From JAZKDW01 sp040387375 (GTDB lineage: Bacteria > Pseudomonadota > Gammaproteobacteria > Burkholderiales > Burkholderiaceae_D), in the NCBI GenBank assembly GCA_040387375.1, contig JAZKDW010000004.1, forward strand, positions 78,533 to 142,532: a stretch of DNA of 64,000 nucleotides. The letters are read 5' to 3'. The notes beneath the pieces are model-generated. The model made no database searches, was not told the origin of the DNA, and worked only from the letters and a program-made list of their open reading frames with translations. Below are positions 17,658-26,703 of this stretch, one piece after another (the stretch's first letter is position 1; every line of letters begins with the position of its first letter). The position numbers and the translations under genes are program-made.

Positions 17658-18260
17658 ATGAAAATCTACTTTTCCCCTTTTTCACCCTATGTCCGCAAAT
17701 GCCTGGTGACTGCCCATGAACTGGGGCTGAATGGCAGCATTGAACTGCTGCCGTCCAGTGCACACCCGGTCCAGCGCGACCAGCAGATCATTGCGGAAAA
17801 TCCGCTTGGCAAGGTGCCCACTTTTTTCACCGATGACGGCCAGGTGCTTTACGACAGCCGTGTGATCTGCGAGTACCTTGACGATCTGGCTGGCGGAACT
17901 TTGCACCCTCGCTCGGGCAAGGCCAGGTGGCAGACCCTGACACTCGAGGCACTGGGCGACGGCATGCTCGACGCCTGCCTGCTGGCGCGGTATGAGGATG
18001 TCGCCCGCCCCGAGGCCCTGCGCTGGAGCGACTGGCGGGCCGCGCAGCTGGATAAGGTGGAAACGGCCCTCGCGTATCTGGAGGCGGCGCCGCAACTGCT
18101 GAAAGACCGCGTCGATATCGGCGCGCTAACGATAGGCTGTGCCCTCTGGTATCTTGATTTGCGCTTCGCGGACGTCAATTGGCGGGAACGGTACCCACTG
18201 ACGGGGCAGTGGTTTGCCTCATTCAGCCAGCGGCCTTCGATGCAGGCCGTGTGGGCATGA
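17658..18260 (+). CDS. Glutathione S-transferase
   Basis: 200-residue cytosolic GST. The N-terminal thioredoxin fold begins MKIYFSPFSPYVRKCL; ENPLGKVP carries the cis-Pro, and YDSRVICEYLDD is the glutathione gamma-Glu site. An all-helical C-domain follows. It starts 47 bases after the SnoaL-like gene. It could act as a GSH-dependent isomerase for a ring-cleavage product, but it lacks the zeta-class SSxxxYRVRIAL-type start, so maleylpyruvate isomerase activity is only a possibility. Confidence 0.88.
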   Translation: MKIYFSPFSPYVRKCLVTAHELGLNGSIELLPSSAHPVQRDQQIIAENPLGKVPTFFTDDGQVLYDSRVICEYLDDLAGGTLHPRSGKARWQTLTLEALGDGMLDACLLARYEDVARPEALRWSDWRAAQLDKVETALAYLEAAPQLLKDRVDIGALTIGCALWYLDLRFADVNWRERYPLTGQWFASFSQRPSMQAVWA

Positions 18261-18488
18261 TGTAACGGATTTGACTGCGGATTTGCCGCCCCATCGTTTT
18301 TTCTTATGGCCCTATCCTGAATCCATATTTCCTGATTTTGGATAATCACCTTATTCTTCAATCCAGCAGAATGTCGGACGTAATAGATGTGTGCAAGGCC
18401 GTTACCGCGGTCACGTAGTCTGGTAAGACAGCGCCTTATCCGGTGCATTACCGCCAGACGAATCTGAATCAAAATTTTGGAGAACACC

Positions 18489-21400
18489 ATGCCGGATCAA
18501 TCGACGACCGACTCTGCTGATTTGTGCGACGCCCTATCGCTCCCCGCAACACCACTTGCCCCCGTACAGCTGGACGATAAATACACGCAGTGGTCAGGCA
18601 GCATCCTGCTGTCGGGCATCCAGGCCCTGGTGCGCCTGCCGCTGCTGCAGCGTCAACGCGATCTGGCGGCCGGACTCAATACGGCCGGCTTCATTTCAGG
18701 CTACCGCGGATCGCCGCTGGGCGGACTGGACGAAGCCCTGTGGAAAGCCCAGAAACATCTGGATCGCCATCACGTCAGGTTCAACCCCGGCACCAATGAA
18801 GACATGGCGGCAACCGCCGTCTGGGGCACGCAGCAAGTTGACCTGATCGGCCCCTCGAAATACGACGGCGTGTTTTCCATGTGGTACGGCAAGGGGCCGG
18901 GCGTCGACCGCTGCGGCGACGTCTTCAAGCACATGAACCATGCCGGCACCGCCACACATGGCGGTGTGCTGCTGGTCGCAGGCGACGATCACGGCGCCTA
19001 CTCGTCGACGCTGCCGCACCAGTCCGACCATCTGTTTTCCGCCGCCATGATTCCAATGCTCTACCCCAGCAATGTCCAGGAATATCTGGACCTGGGATTG
19101 CACGGCTGGGCCATGTCGCGCTTTTCCGGCTGCGCGGTGGGATTCAAGGCGCTCGCCGATACGGTCGAATCGACCGCCTCCGTGGATGCCAACCCTTTCC
19201 GTGTGCAAATCAGGTTGCCCGAAGACTTCGTGATGCCGGCAGGCGGCCTGAACGCGCGGCTGTCCACCGACACGCTGGGATTGCAGGCGCGCAAGCAGGA
19301 AGCGCTGATGCAGGATTATAAGATCTACGCGGCGCTGGCCTACGCGCGCCTGAACCGCCTCAATCACATCACCGTCGACAGCCCGCAGGCGCGGCTCGGC
19401 ATCATCGCCTCCGGCAAATCCTACCTCGACGTGCTGGAGGCAATGGCTGAACTGGGGATCAACGAGACCATGGCGGCCGACATCGGCATACGCCTGTTCA
19501 AGGTGGCGATGCCGTGGCCGCTGGAGCCCGATCGCGTACGCGAGTTTGCCAAGGGACTGGATGAAATCCTGGTGGTCGAAGAGAAGCGCCAGATCGTCGA
19601 GTATCAGTTGAAGGAACAGTTATACAACTGGGATGATGCGGTGCGGCCGCGGGTGATCGGCAAGTTCGACGAAAAAGGCGAGTGGGTGGCGCCGCGCGGA
19701 GAATGGCTGCTGACGTCCAAGGCTGACTTTTCCGTGGCGCAGATTGCGCGCGTGATCGCCAGCCGGATCGCACGTTTTCACACCAGCGATCTGATCCGCG
19801 CCCGGCTGGCCTTCCTCGAGGCGAAGGACGTGGTGCTCGCCCGTGCCGTAGGTACACCGGCGCGGCCGGCCTATTATTGTTCCGGCTGCCCGCACAATAC
19901 GTCGACCAAAGTCCCGGAAGGCAGTTTTGCGCTGGCGGGCATCGGCTGCCATGTGATGGCGACTGCGATTTATCCCGAATACAATAAAACCACCACACAC
20001 ATGGGTGGTGAAGGTGCGCCATGGATAGGCCAGGCGCCGTTCTCCGAAGTGCAGCATGTGTTCGCCAACCTCGGTGATGGCACCTATTTCCATTCCGGCT
20101 CGCTGGCGATCCGCGCAGCGATCGCGGCGAAGGTCAACATCACCTACAAGATTCTCTACAACGATGCGGTTGCCATGACCGGCGGCCAGCCGGTGGACGG
20201 CATTACCTCGGTACCGATGATTGCGCAGCAAATGGCGGCAGAAGGTGTCCGGCGCATCGCGCTTGTCACCGAAGACCTCGGGCGCTACACCGATCGCGCC
20301 GGTTTGCCGGCGTGCGTGAGCCTGCATGATCGCGCCGAGATGGACGCGGTGCAGCGTGAACTGCGCGAATTTGCCGGCGCCTCGGTGCTGATTTATGACC
20401 AGACCTGCGCCGCCGAAAAACGCCGCCGCCGCAAGAAAAAGGAATACCCCGATCCCGACCAGCGCCTGTTCATCAACGAGGCGGTATGCGAGGGCTGCGG
20501 CGATTGCGGCGTGCAGTCGAACTGCACCTCGCTCATGCCGCTGGAAACCGAATTCGGCCGCAAGCGCGCCATCGACCAGTCTTCCTGCAACAAGGATTAT
20601 TCGTGCCTCAAGGGTTTCTGCCCCAGCTTTGTCACCGTCGAAGGCGGCAAGCTGAAAAAGCCAAAGGCCAGCGCCGCGCAGGACCACGATTTTGGCCCTG
20701 TGCCGGAGCCGCAGCTGCCGGCCTGCGACCAGCCCTTCAATATCCTGATCAACGGCATCGGCGGTACCGGCGTGATCACCATCGGCGCGCTGATTGGCAT
20801 GGCGGCTCACCTGGAACGCAAGGACGTCACGGTGCTCGACATGACCGGGATGTCGCAGAAGAACGGCTCGGTCACCTCGCATATCCGCATTGCCAGCACG
20901 CGCGGCACGATTCGCGCAGTGCGTATTGCCACCGGCGAGGCGGATTTCATTTTAGGATGCGACATGCTGTCGACCGGCTCTTATGACGCCATGTCCAAGA
21001 TGCGCGCCGGCCGCACCCGGGTAGTGGTCAATACCCACGAACAGCCGCCCGGCGAGTTCACGAAAAATCCGGACTGGCAGTATCCATCCGGCGATGTGCG
21101 CGCACTGATCAATGAATCGGTAGATCAGAAGGCCGATTTCATCGATGCCACCAGGCTGGCGACCGGCCTGATGGGGGATGCGATCGCGGCCAACCTGTTC
21201 ATGCTTGGATACGCTTATCAAAAAGGGGGCATTCCGCTGACCGAGGCAGCCCTGCTGCGGGCGATCGAATTGAACGGCGTCGCGGTCGAATCGAACAAGA
21301 AAAGTTTTTCATGGGGGCGCCGCGCCGCCGTTGATTTCAAACTGGTCGAAAACATCGCACTGCCGGCAAAGGCTGTGCTGATTCAGATGCCGCAAAGTCT

Positions 21401-22052
21401 GGACACCCTGATAGAACGCCGCGTTGCGTTCCTTGCCGACTACCAGGACCAGGGTTATGCGGCGACGTACCGGATGCTGGTCGACCAGGTGCGCAGTGCC
21501 GAAGCGCAGCTAGGCGCAGGGTCCCGCCTGGCATCGGCGGTGGCGAAAAACTATTTCAAGCTGATGGCATACAAGGATGAGTATGAAGTGGCGCGCCTGT
21601 ACACCAGCGGCCGGTTTGAACAGCAGTTGAACGATCAGTTCGAAGGTGATTTCACGCTGAAATTCAATCTGGCGCCACCGCTTTTTTCAAAGAAGGACGG
21701 CAAAGGCCATCTGGTCAAGGCGCAGTACGGCAGCTGGGTATGGCAGGCTTTCCGGCTGCTGGCGAGGATGAAAAAACTGCGTGGAACGAAACTGGATATT
21801 TTCGGTTACACCCAGGAGCGAAAGACTGAACGCCAGTTGATCGAGGAATATCGTTCGACGATGCAGATGGTCAGCGCCGGCCTGAACCGCGACAACCTGG
21901 CGGCGGCGATCGGTCTGGCCAGTCTGCCGGAAAAAATCCGCGGCTTCGGCCACGTGAAGGAAAAGGCGATTGCCGAAGCCCGCGTGAAAAAGGAACAGCT
22001 ACTGGCAGACTATTCGACGGATCCGGCAGTGAAGATGTCCAGTGCCGCGTAA
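18489..22052 (+). CDS. Fused indolepyruvate:ferredoxin oxidoreductase (IorA-IorB type)
   Basis: Large 1187-residue 2-oxoacid oxidoreductase that decarboxylates arylpyruvates to aryl-acetyl-CoA using TPP, CoA and ferredoxin. In order: an N-terminal pyruvate-oxidoreductase-type domain; CSGCPHNTS near residue 463; a TPP segment GDGTYFHSGSLAIRAA; a 4Fe-4S motif CEGCGDCGVQSNC near 666, followed by CNKDYSCLKGFC; and a gamma domain starting NGIGGTGVITIGA near 755. This fused layout is common in betaproteobacteria. GGAGAACACC precedes the ATG at 18489; an ATG four codons upstream is possible. It could serve aromatic amino acid breakdown independently of its neighbours. Confidence 0.93.
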   Translation: MPDQSTTDSADLCDALSLPATPLAPVQLDDKYTQWSGSILLSGIQALVRLPLLQRQRDLAAGLNTAGFISGYRGSPLGGLDEALWKAQKHLDRHHVRFNPGTNEDMAATAVWGTQQVDLIGPSKYDGVFSMWYGKGPGVDRCGDVFKHMNHAGTATHGGVLLVAGDDHGAYSSTLPHQSDHLFSAAMIPMLYPSNVQEYLDLGLHGWAMSRFSGCAVGFKALADTVESTASVDANPFRVQIRLPEDFVMPAGGLNARLSTDTLGLQARKQEALMQDYKIYAALAYARLNRLNHITVDSPQARLGIIASGKSYLDVLEAMAELGINETMAADIGIRLFKVAMPWPLEPDRVREFAKGLDEILVVEEKRQIVEYQLKEQLYNWDDAVRPRVIGKFDEKGEWVAPRGEWLLTSKADFSVAQIARVIASRIARFHTSDLIRARLAFLEAKDVVLARAVGTPARPAYYCSGCPHNTSTKVPEGSFALAGIGCHVMATAIYPEYNKTTTHMGGEGAPWIGQAPFSEVQHVFANLGDGTYFHSGSLAIRAAIAAKVNITYKILYNDAVAMTGGQPVDGITSVPMIAQQMAAEGVRRIALVTEDLGRYTDRAGLPACVSLHDRAEMDAVQRELREFAGASVLIYDQTCAAEKRRRRKKKEYPDPDQRLFINEAVCEGCGDCGVQSNCTSLMPLETEFGRKRAIDQSSCNKDYSCLKGFCPSFVTVEGGKLKKPKASAAQDHDFGPVPEPQLPACDQPFNILINGIGGTGVITIGALIGMAAHLERKDVTVLDMTGMSQKNGSVTSHIRIASTRGTIRAVRIATGEADFILGCDMLSTGSYDAMSKMRAGRTRVVVNTHEQPPGEFTKNPDWQYPSGDVRALINESVDQKADFIDATRLATGLMGDAIAANLFMLGYAYQKGGIPLTEAALLRAIELNGVAVESNKKSFSWGRRAAVDFKLVENIALPAKAVLIQMPQSLDTLIERRVAFLADYQDQGYAATYRMLVDQVRSAEAQLGAGSRLASAVAKNYFKLMAYKDEYEVARLYTSGRFEQQLNDQFEGDFTLKFNLAPPLFSKKDGKGHLVKAQYGSWVWQAFRLLARMKKLRGTKLDIFGYTQERKTERQLIEEYRSTMQMVSAGLNRDNLAAAIGLASLPEKIRGFGHVKEKAIAEARVKKEQLLADYSTDPAVKMSSAA

Positions 22053-22239
22053 TTGAAGGACCAGACGTCCGGCCGGCGATCAACATGGCGCGGCTGGACT
22101 GATTTGCCAGGCAGTCAAACATCATTCCTGCCTGCGCCAGGTATGATTGCCTCCGGCTTCAAGCCTCCATCAGCGCACGTGGTACTATTTCCGCCGTCTG
22201 CCGTCCGCCTCTTCCATCATCGTTACCTGACATTGGTAA

Positions 22240-23427
22240 ATGCATAAGCTTCTGACACTGATCCTGGCCGGCCTGTCCATGGTTGGCCCGCTCGCGATCG
22301 ACACCTATCTGCCATCGTTTCCCGCCATCGGCCAGGACTTCGGTGTCAGCCCCTTGCTGGTACAGCAAACCTTGAGCGTGTTTCTGTTCACCTTCGCTTT
22401 CATGATGCTGTTTTATGGCACCTTGTCCGATTCGTTCGGGCGCCGGCCCGTGATTCTCGTCGCGCTGATCGTGTATACGCTGGCCTCCGCCGGCGCCGCC
22501 TTTGCGCCGAGTTTTGGCTGGCTGCTGGTGTGCCGCGCGTTGCAAGGCCTGTCGGCCGGCGCCGGCTCGGTGATAGGGCGGGCGATTGTGCAGGATCGCT
22601 TTTCCGGCGCCGAAGCACAACGCATGGTGTCGCACATCATGATGGTATTCGGCCTCGCGCCAGCGATCGCACCGATCCTCGGCGGATGGCTGCATGTCGC
22701 TTTCGGATGGCGCTCCACTTTCATTTTTCTCAGCGCCTTTGGCCTGCTGATGTTTGTTGCCAGCTACCGGGCCCTGCCCGAGAGTTTGCCGGCGCAGTCG
22801 CGCCACCCGTTTCATATTTTGCCGATAGCCCGGAATTACTGGAAGGTCTTGCGGCATCCGCAATTCGTGTTAATGGCGCTCGCGCTCGGCACCGCCTTCA
22901 GCGGCTTCGCGCTGTACATCGGATCGGCAGCCAATTTTGTAATGAACATCCTGCATTTGCCGGAAACCGCATTTGGCTGGCTGTTCATTCCACTCATCAG
23001 CGGCCTGGTGATCGGATCCGCGGTGGCAGCCAAATATGCAGCGCGGATCGCGCCGGGGAAAATGATCTGGATCGGTTATGCGGTCATGGCAGTGGCGACG
23101 CTTGCGAGCGTCAGCTACAACTATCTGTTCACCGCGACCGTGCCGTGGGCCGTTCTGCCGCTGATGCTGTATGCGTTCGGCCTGGCGCTGATCATGTCGC
23201 CCGTGTCGGTCCTCGCGCTGGAACTGTTTCCGGACAACCGGGGTCTTGCCGCATCGATGCAGTCGTTTGTGCAGATGCTGACCTTCGCAGTGGTGTCCGG
23301 CCTGGTGGCGCCCCTGCTGTTCGACAGCGCGTTCAAACTGGCCTGCGGGGTTCTTGGCGGACTGCTATTGAGCGCGCTGTGCTGGAGGCTGGCACGGACC
23401 GCCGCGCACCATCCGACAGCGCATTGA
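22240..23427 (+). CDS. MFS efflux transporter, Bcr/CflA type
   Basis: 395-residue inner-membrane protein with about 12 hydrophobic segments. The loop 2-3 motif GTLSDSFGRRPV and the N-terminal PLAIDTYLPSFPAI are typical of the Bcr/CflA drug-resistance group. It starts 187 bases after the indolepyruvate oxidoreductase and is convergent with the flavoprotein genes. It may export a toxic intermediate or a drug; no substrate can be read. Confidence 0.9.
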   Translation: MHKLLTLILAGLSMVGPLAIDTYLPSFPAIGQDFGVSPLLVQQTLSVFLFTFAFMMLFYGTLSDSFGRRPVILVALIVYTLASAGAAFAPSFGWLLVCRALQGLSAGAGSVIGRAIVQDRFSGAEAQRMVSHIMMVFGLAPAIAPILGGWLHVAFGWRSTFIFLSAFGLLMFVASYRALPESLPAQSRHPFHILPIARNYWKVLRHPQFVLMALALGTAFSGFALYIGSAANFVMNILHLPETAFGWLFIPLISGLVIGSAVAAKYAARIAPGKMIWIGYAVMAVATLASVSYNYLFTATVPWAVLPLMLYAFGLALIMSPVSVLALELFPDNRGLAASMQSFVQMLTFAVVSGLVAPLLFDSAFKLACGVLGGLLLSALCWRLARTAAHHPTAH

Positions 23428-23494
23428 TATCGTGCGCATGCAAATCAAGCGCTTCTGACGCCGGTCTGAAATCATCCTCGGCACCTGCCCCATG

Positions 23495-25198
23495 TCAGGA
23501 CGGCGGCTTGCCAACAATATTCATGACTGCCCGATAGGCGAAGGTCACGGCCGGGCCGAGCGTCACGCCCGGCCCGGGATACATGCCGCGCATCACGGAA
23601 CCCATGTCGTTACCGCATGCATACAAGCCGTTGATCGCCTGCCCGGCGCGGTCAAGCACACGTGCATCACAATCGGTAAACAAGCCGACCGTCGTTCCGA
23701 TCGAACACGGATAAATGGTGACTGCATAGTATGGTCCGCTTTCCATGGGCGCCATGCACGGATTAGGCGCACATTCGGGATCGCCATTAAATTGGTTAAG
23801 CACGGCATTGCCTCGCCCAAAAGCTGTGTCGACTCCGGTTTTGGCATCACGATTATGTTGTTCGATCGTGAGCGCGAAGCCGGCCGGATCGATGCCGATG
23901 CTGCGGGCGAGCGCGTCCAGCGTGTCGGCACGATGCAGATAGCCAGCGGCAATATAGCGACTCAGGCGGCCAACGACCGGGCGGATCAGGCCCAATCCGT
24001 AGCGCCGTATGAAACGATGATCGCAGATCAGCCATGCGGGAATCGTCGGCGCTTCCCGATTCGCATTGAACATGGCCATCACGAAATCATGATATGAATC
24101 GGCCTCGTTGACGAAGCGCTTTCCGGATTTGTTGACTGCGATCAGACCGGGCTTGCCGCGGTCCATGTGACCATGGATCCAAAGCGTTTCGCTTCCATCC
24201 CGGTTTTTCATCACCGAAGCAGGTGACCAGAACGCCGGGCTTTCAACCTGGTCGTCGGTATGCGCTCCAACTGCCCTTGCCGCCTTCATGCCGTCGCCGG
24301 TGTTCCCCTCGTAGGTCATCGAATACTCGTGCGGAAACCCGTTCATCAGTTCGCTTCGCAATCCGCGATCATGCGCGATACCCCCGGTCGCCAGCACCAC
24401 GGCGCGCCGCGCACGCACCGCGCGCTGGCCATCCTTGCCGCCCACGATGGCGCCGATCACTGCGGCATCGGGCCGGTCGTCTTCCCGGACCAGCCTGATC
24501 AGCGGACTATCGACCGCGAGCTTGACCTTCGTCTTGCCCAGACTGAACAGAAAACGCGCCACCAGCGCGTTACCTATGAGAAGCCGCGTACCACGCGGAT
24601 AGCGCAGTCGCGACCAGACATGCTTCGCAATGGATGAGGTGGTCTGGCGAAACGCCGTCCATGATGCGAACGGCCTTAACAACATGGGAATTTCCCGCCG
24701 CCCCACCATCATTCCGCCTAACACCATGAATACCGGACGCGGCGGGCGCAGCAGCGCGAAGTCCTTGCCAAGCTGACGGCCGTCGAAAGGCAGCACCGCA
24801 ATGTTTCTCCCATAGGCGGAGCCGCCCGGCGCATCGGCATGATAATCGGGATTCTGCGCATGCTGGAATTTCACATCGGTATGCTGTTCGAGGTAGGCGA
24901 TCGCAGCCGGCCCCGCTGCCAGGAAAGCCTCCAGGTAGTCGCTGCGCAGACGGGCGCCCAGTTCTCCATGCAGATAATGACGCACGTTTTCGACTGGTTC
25001 CGCTCTGCCGGCGCGAACGATAGGAGGCGCCCCGGGAATCCACAATGTGCCGCCCGAGGTGGCGGTCGTGCCACCGATCAGAGACGATTTTTCGCACAAC
25101 ATCACCGACAATCCCTCGTGCGCGCCGACCAGTGCAGCGGTCAGCCCGGCCGCACCGCTGCCGCAGACAAGCAGGTCGACTTCCTCGTCCCATTTCAT
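23495..25198 (-). CDS. FAD-dependent 3-ketosteroid-dehydrogenase-like flavoprotein (paralogue B)
   Basis: 567-residue FAD_binding_2 flavoprotein. The FAD motif is GSGAAG near residue 15, then GGTTATSGGTLWIPG, GKRFVNEADSYHDF, and a C-terminal YPGPGVTLGPAVTFAY. This last segment keeps the Tyr-x-Gly-x-Gly arrangement of KstD enzymes, unlike paralogue A. The internal stretch PDYHADAPGGSAYGR matches PDYHPDTPGGMAAGR in paralogue A. The ATG at 25198 overlaps the preceding stop as ATGA; an open frame to 25327 is an antisense-like extension. Likely desaturase of a cyclic ketone or enone. Confidence 0.88.
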   Translation of the reverse strand: MKWDEEVDLLVCGSGAAGLTAALVGAHEGLSVMLCEKSSLIGGTTATSGGTLWIPGAPPIVRAGRAEPVENVRHYLHGELGARLRSDYLEAFLAAGPAAIAYLEQHTDVKFQHAQNPDYHADAPGGSAYGRNIAVLPFDGRQLGKDFALLRPPRPVFMVLGGMMVGRREIPMLLRPFASWTAFRQTTSSIAKHVWSRLRYPRGTRLLIGNALVARFLFSLGKTKVKLAVDSPLIRLVREDDRPDAAVIGAIVGGKDGQRAVRARRAVVLATGGIAHDRGLRSELMNGFPHEYSMTYEGNTGDGMKAARAVGAHTDDQVESPAFWSPASVMKNRDGSETLWIHGHMDRGKPGLIAVNKSGKRFVNEADSYHDFVMAMFNANREAPTIPAWLICDHRFIRRYGLGLIRPVVGRLSRYIAAGYLHRADTLDALARSIGIDPAGFALTIEQHNRDAKTGVDTAFGRGNAVLNQFNGDPECAPNPCMAPMESGPYYAVTIYPCSIGTTVGLFTDCDARVLDRAGQAINGLYACGNDMGSVMRGMYPGPGVTLGPAVTFAYRAVMNIVGKPPS

Positions 25199-26703
25199 AC
25201 GGCTCCCCTGTCGGTGGGTGCTTCCTGCGCGGCGCGCAGGACCGCACGCGCTGCCAGCCTGCCGGAAACGAAAGCCCAGGCAATATGATGACCGTGACCT
25301 TCGAGCAGCATGCCGCCCTGCCCGCATGAGCCCGCGGCATACAGGCCGGGTACTGGCTCGCCCGCGGCTCCGCTCACCTGAAGCCGCTCATTCACCGCCA
25401 ATCCGCCTTCGGTAATTGTGACATAGCCCCGTACGGGGCCAAGCGCATAATAAGGCGCGGTCGCCGGACCGTTCATGCCATCGGGTAGCGTGGCCAAAGC
25501 CAGCGAGCGTCGCAATTCGCCGGCGTTGGCGCCGATCTTTCGGGCCAGGTCTTCAATGGTGTTGGCAACGCTGCAGATGTCCTTGCGCGCGGAGAGATAA
25601 TCACGCAGATAGGCATACGCAACGCCGGGCGCGGTCGACACGAAGTTGGGCCACGTTTCCAGTTGGGATGCCACCCGCCCGTCAAATACGATATAGCCGA
25701 TATTGCCGTCGGTGGCCGGCAGATGCCGGGCGATATGGCCAAGCTCCAGTTCGACCGCCGCGCCCCGCTTGTCGACTAGCACCGCGCCGCATCTGAACAG
25801 AGTCGGTTCAGGACCGAGCGCGGTGGTAAGAAAGCGCATCACGACTGGCCGCATCAATTGGTGCGGCAGCCGTTCAAGGCCCCAGCCTATCATGCGCGCC
25901 AGCACTCTTGCCGGCGGTATCCGCTGCATCCAGTTCGATGGCGCAGGAACAAAGCGCATCCGCGGCGCGTTTGCATGATGGCCATTGACGATGGTTGCGC
26001 CGTACCGCTCAGCCACTTCGATGCCCTCCCCGGTTGCCAGCGGATTGACCGGCTCGGCATCCCGCACCTCCGGCCCGAAAAAACGCGCCTTGATCCGCGC
26101 ATTGGCGGCAAAATCGCCAGTGGCAAGAATCACCGCATGGCGTGCATGCCGCGTCTCTCCCGCACTCCCGTCCGACACGACAACGCCGCTAACGCGCCCA
26201 TCGGTGAACAGCAGATCGACGAGCTCCCGTCCGCATTCGATCGTCACGCCAAGCCGGCTGCATTCCTTGAGCAGGAAATAGGGAAATGCCCCTGCATTGG
26301 GAATCACATTATGCATGCGGGCCACGCGATGCGGCGGCTCCAGGTTGGGACCGATGAAGGTAACGCCCAGATCGGTCAGCCATCGGAAGGTCGCCGGCGC
26401 CTCCTCGGTCAATAATCGGCGCAACGCCAGATTGTCAGTGGCGGCGACACGGCTGTTGAACAAGCCCATGTCTTCGAAATGGGCCTCGCTGCTGTCCTCG
26501 ATACCGGCGCGGCGCTGATGTTCCGTGCCGCTCGTGGTGTAAGACCCGACTGACCATGCGGTTGTGCCGCCGGCCTGCGGCGCCTTCTCGACCAGCAGCA
26601 CGTCCATGCCGGAACGGGCAGCCTCGATCGCAGCGGCCATGCCGGCGCCACCTGCACCGACGATCACGATATCGTGCTCCTTTCCGCCCGCCGTGATATT
26701 CAT
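25195..26703 (-). CDS. FAD-dependent oxidoreductase (fumarate-reductase flavoprotein family), flavoprotein C
   Basis: 502-residue flavoprotein with VGAGGAGMAAAIEAARSG at the N-terminus, then GGTTAWSVGSYTTSG, and a C-terminal AAGSCGQGGMLLEGHGHH segment. The R-F-x-N-E motif present in paralogues A and B and flavoprotein D is missing. At the equivalent place the sequence reads DKRGAAVELELGHIARH. That motif carries the catalytic Arg of fumarate reductases, so the reaction is probably different. Both ends overlap neighbours by ATGA (25195-25198 and 26700-26703). Confidence 0.85.
   Translation of the reverse strand: MNITAGGKEHDIVIVGAGGAGMAAAIEAARSGMDVLLVEKAPQAGGTTAWSVGSYTTSGTEHQRRAGIEDSSEAHFEDMGLFNSRVAATDNLALRRLLTEEAPATFRWLTDLGVTFIGPNLEPPHRVARMHNVIPNAGAFPYFLLKECSRLGVTIECGRELVDLLFTDGRVSGVVVSDGSAGETRHARHAVILATGDFAANARIKARFFGPEVRDAEPVNPLATGEGIEVAERYGATIVNGHHANAPRMRFVPAPSNWMQRIPPARVLARMIGWGLERLPHQLMRPVVMRFLTTALGPEPTLFRCGAVLVDKRGAAVELELGHIARHLPATDGNIGYIVFDGRVASQLETWPNFVSTAPGVAYAYLRDYLSARKDICSVANTIEDLARKIGANAGELRRSLALATLPDGMNGPATAPYYALGPVRGYVTITEGGLAVNERLQVSGAAGEPVPGLYAAGSCGQGGMLLEGHGHHIAWAFVSGRLAARAVLRAAQEAPTDRGAV

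Noticed and set aside
19620..20882. 420-codon minus-strand open frame inside the indolepyruvate oxidoreductase
   Set aside because: The plus strand carries the TPP, Fe-S and gamma-domain motifs; the minus frame has none.
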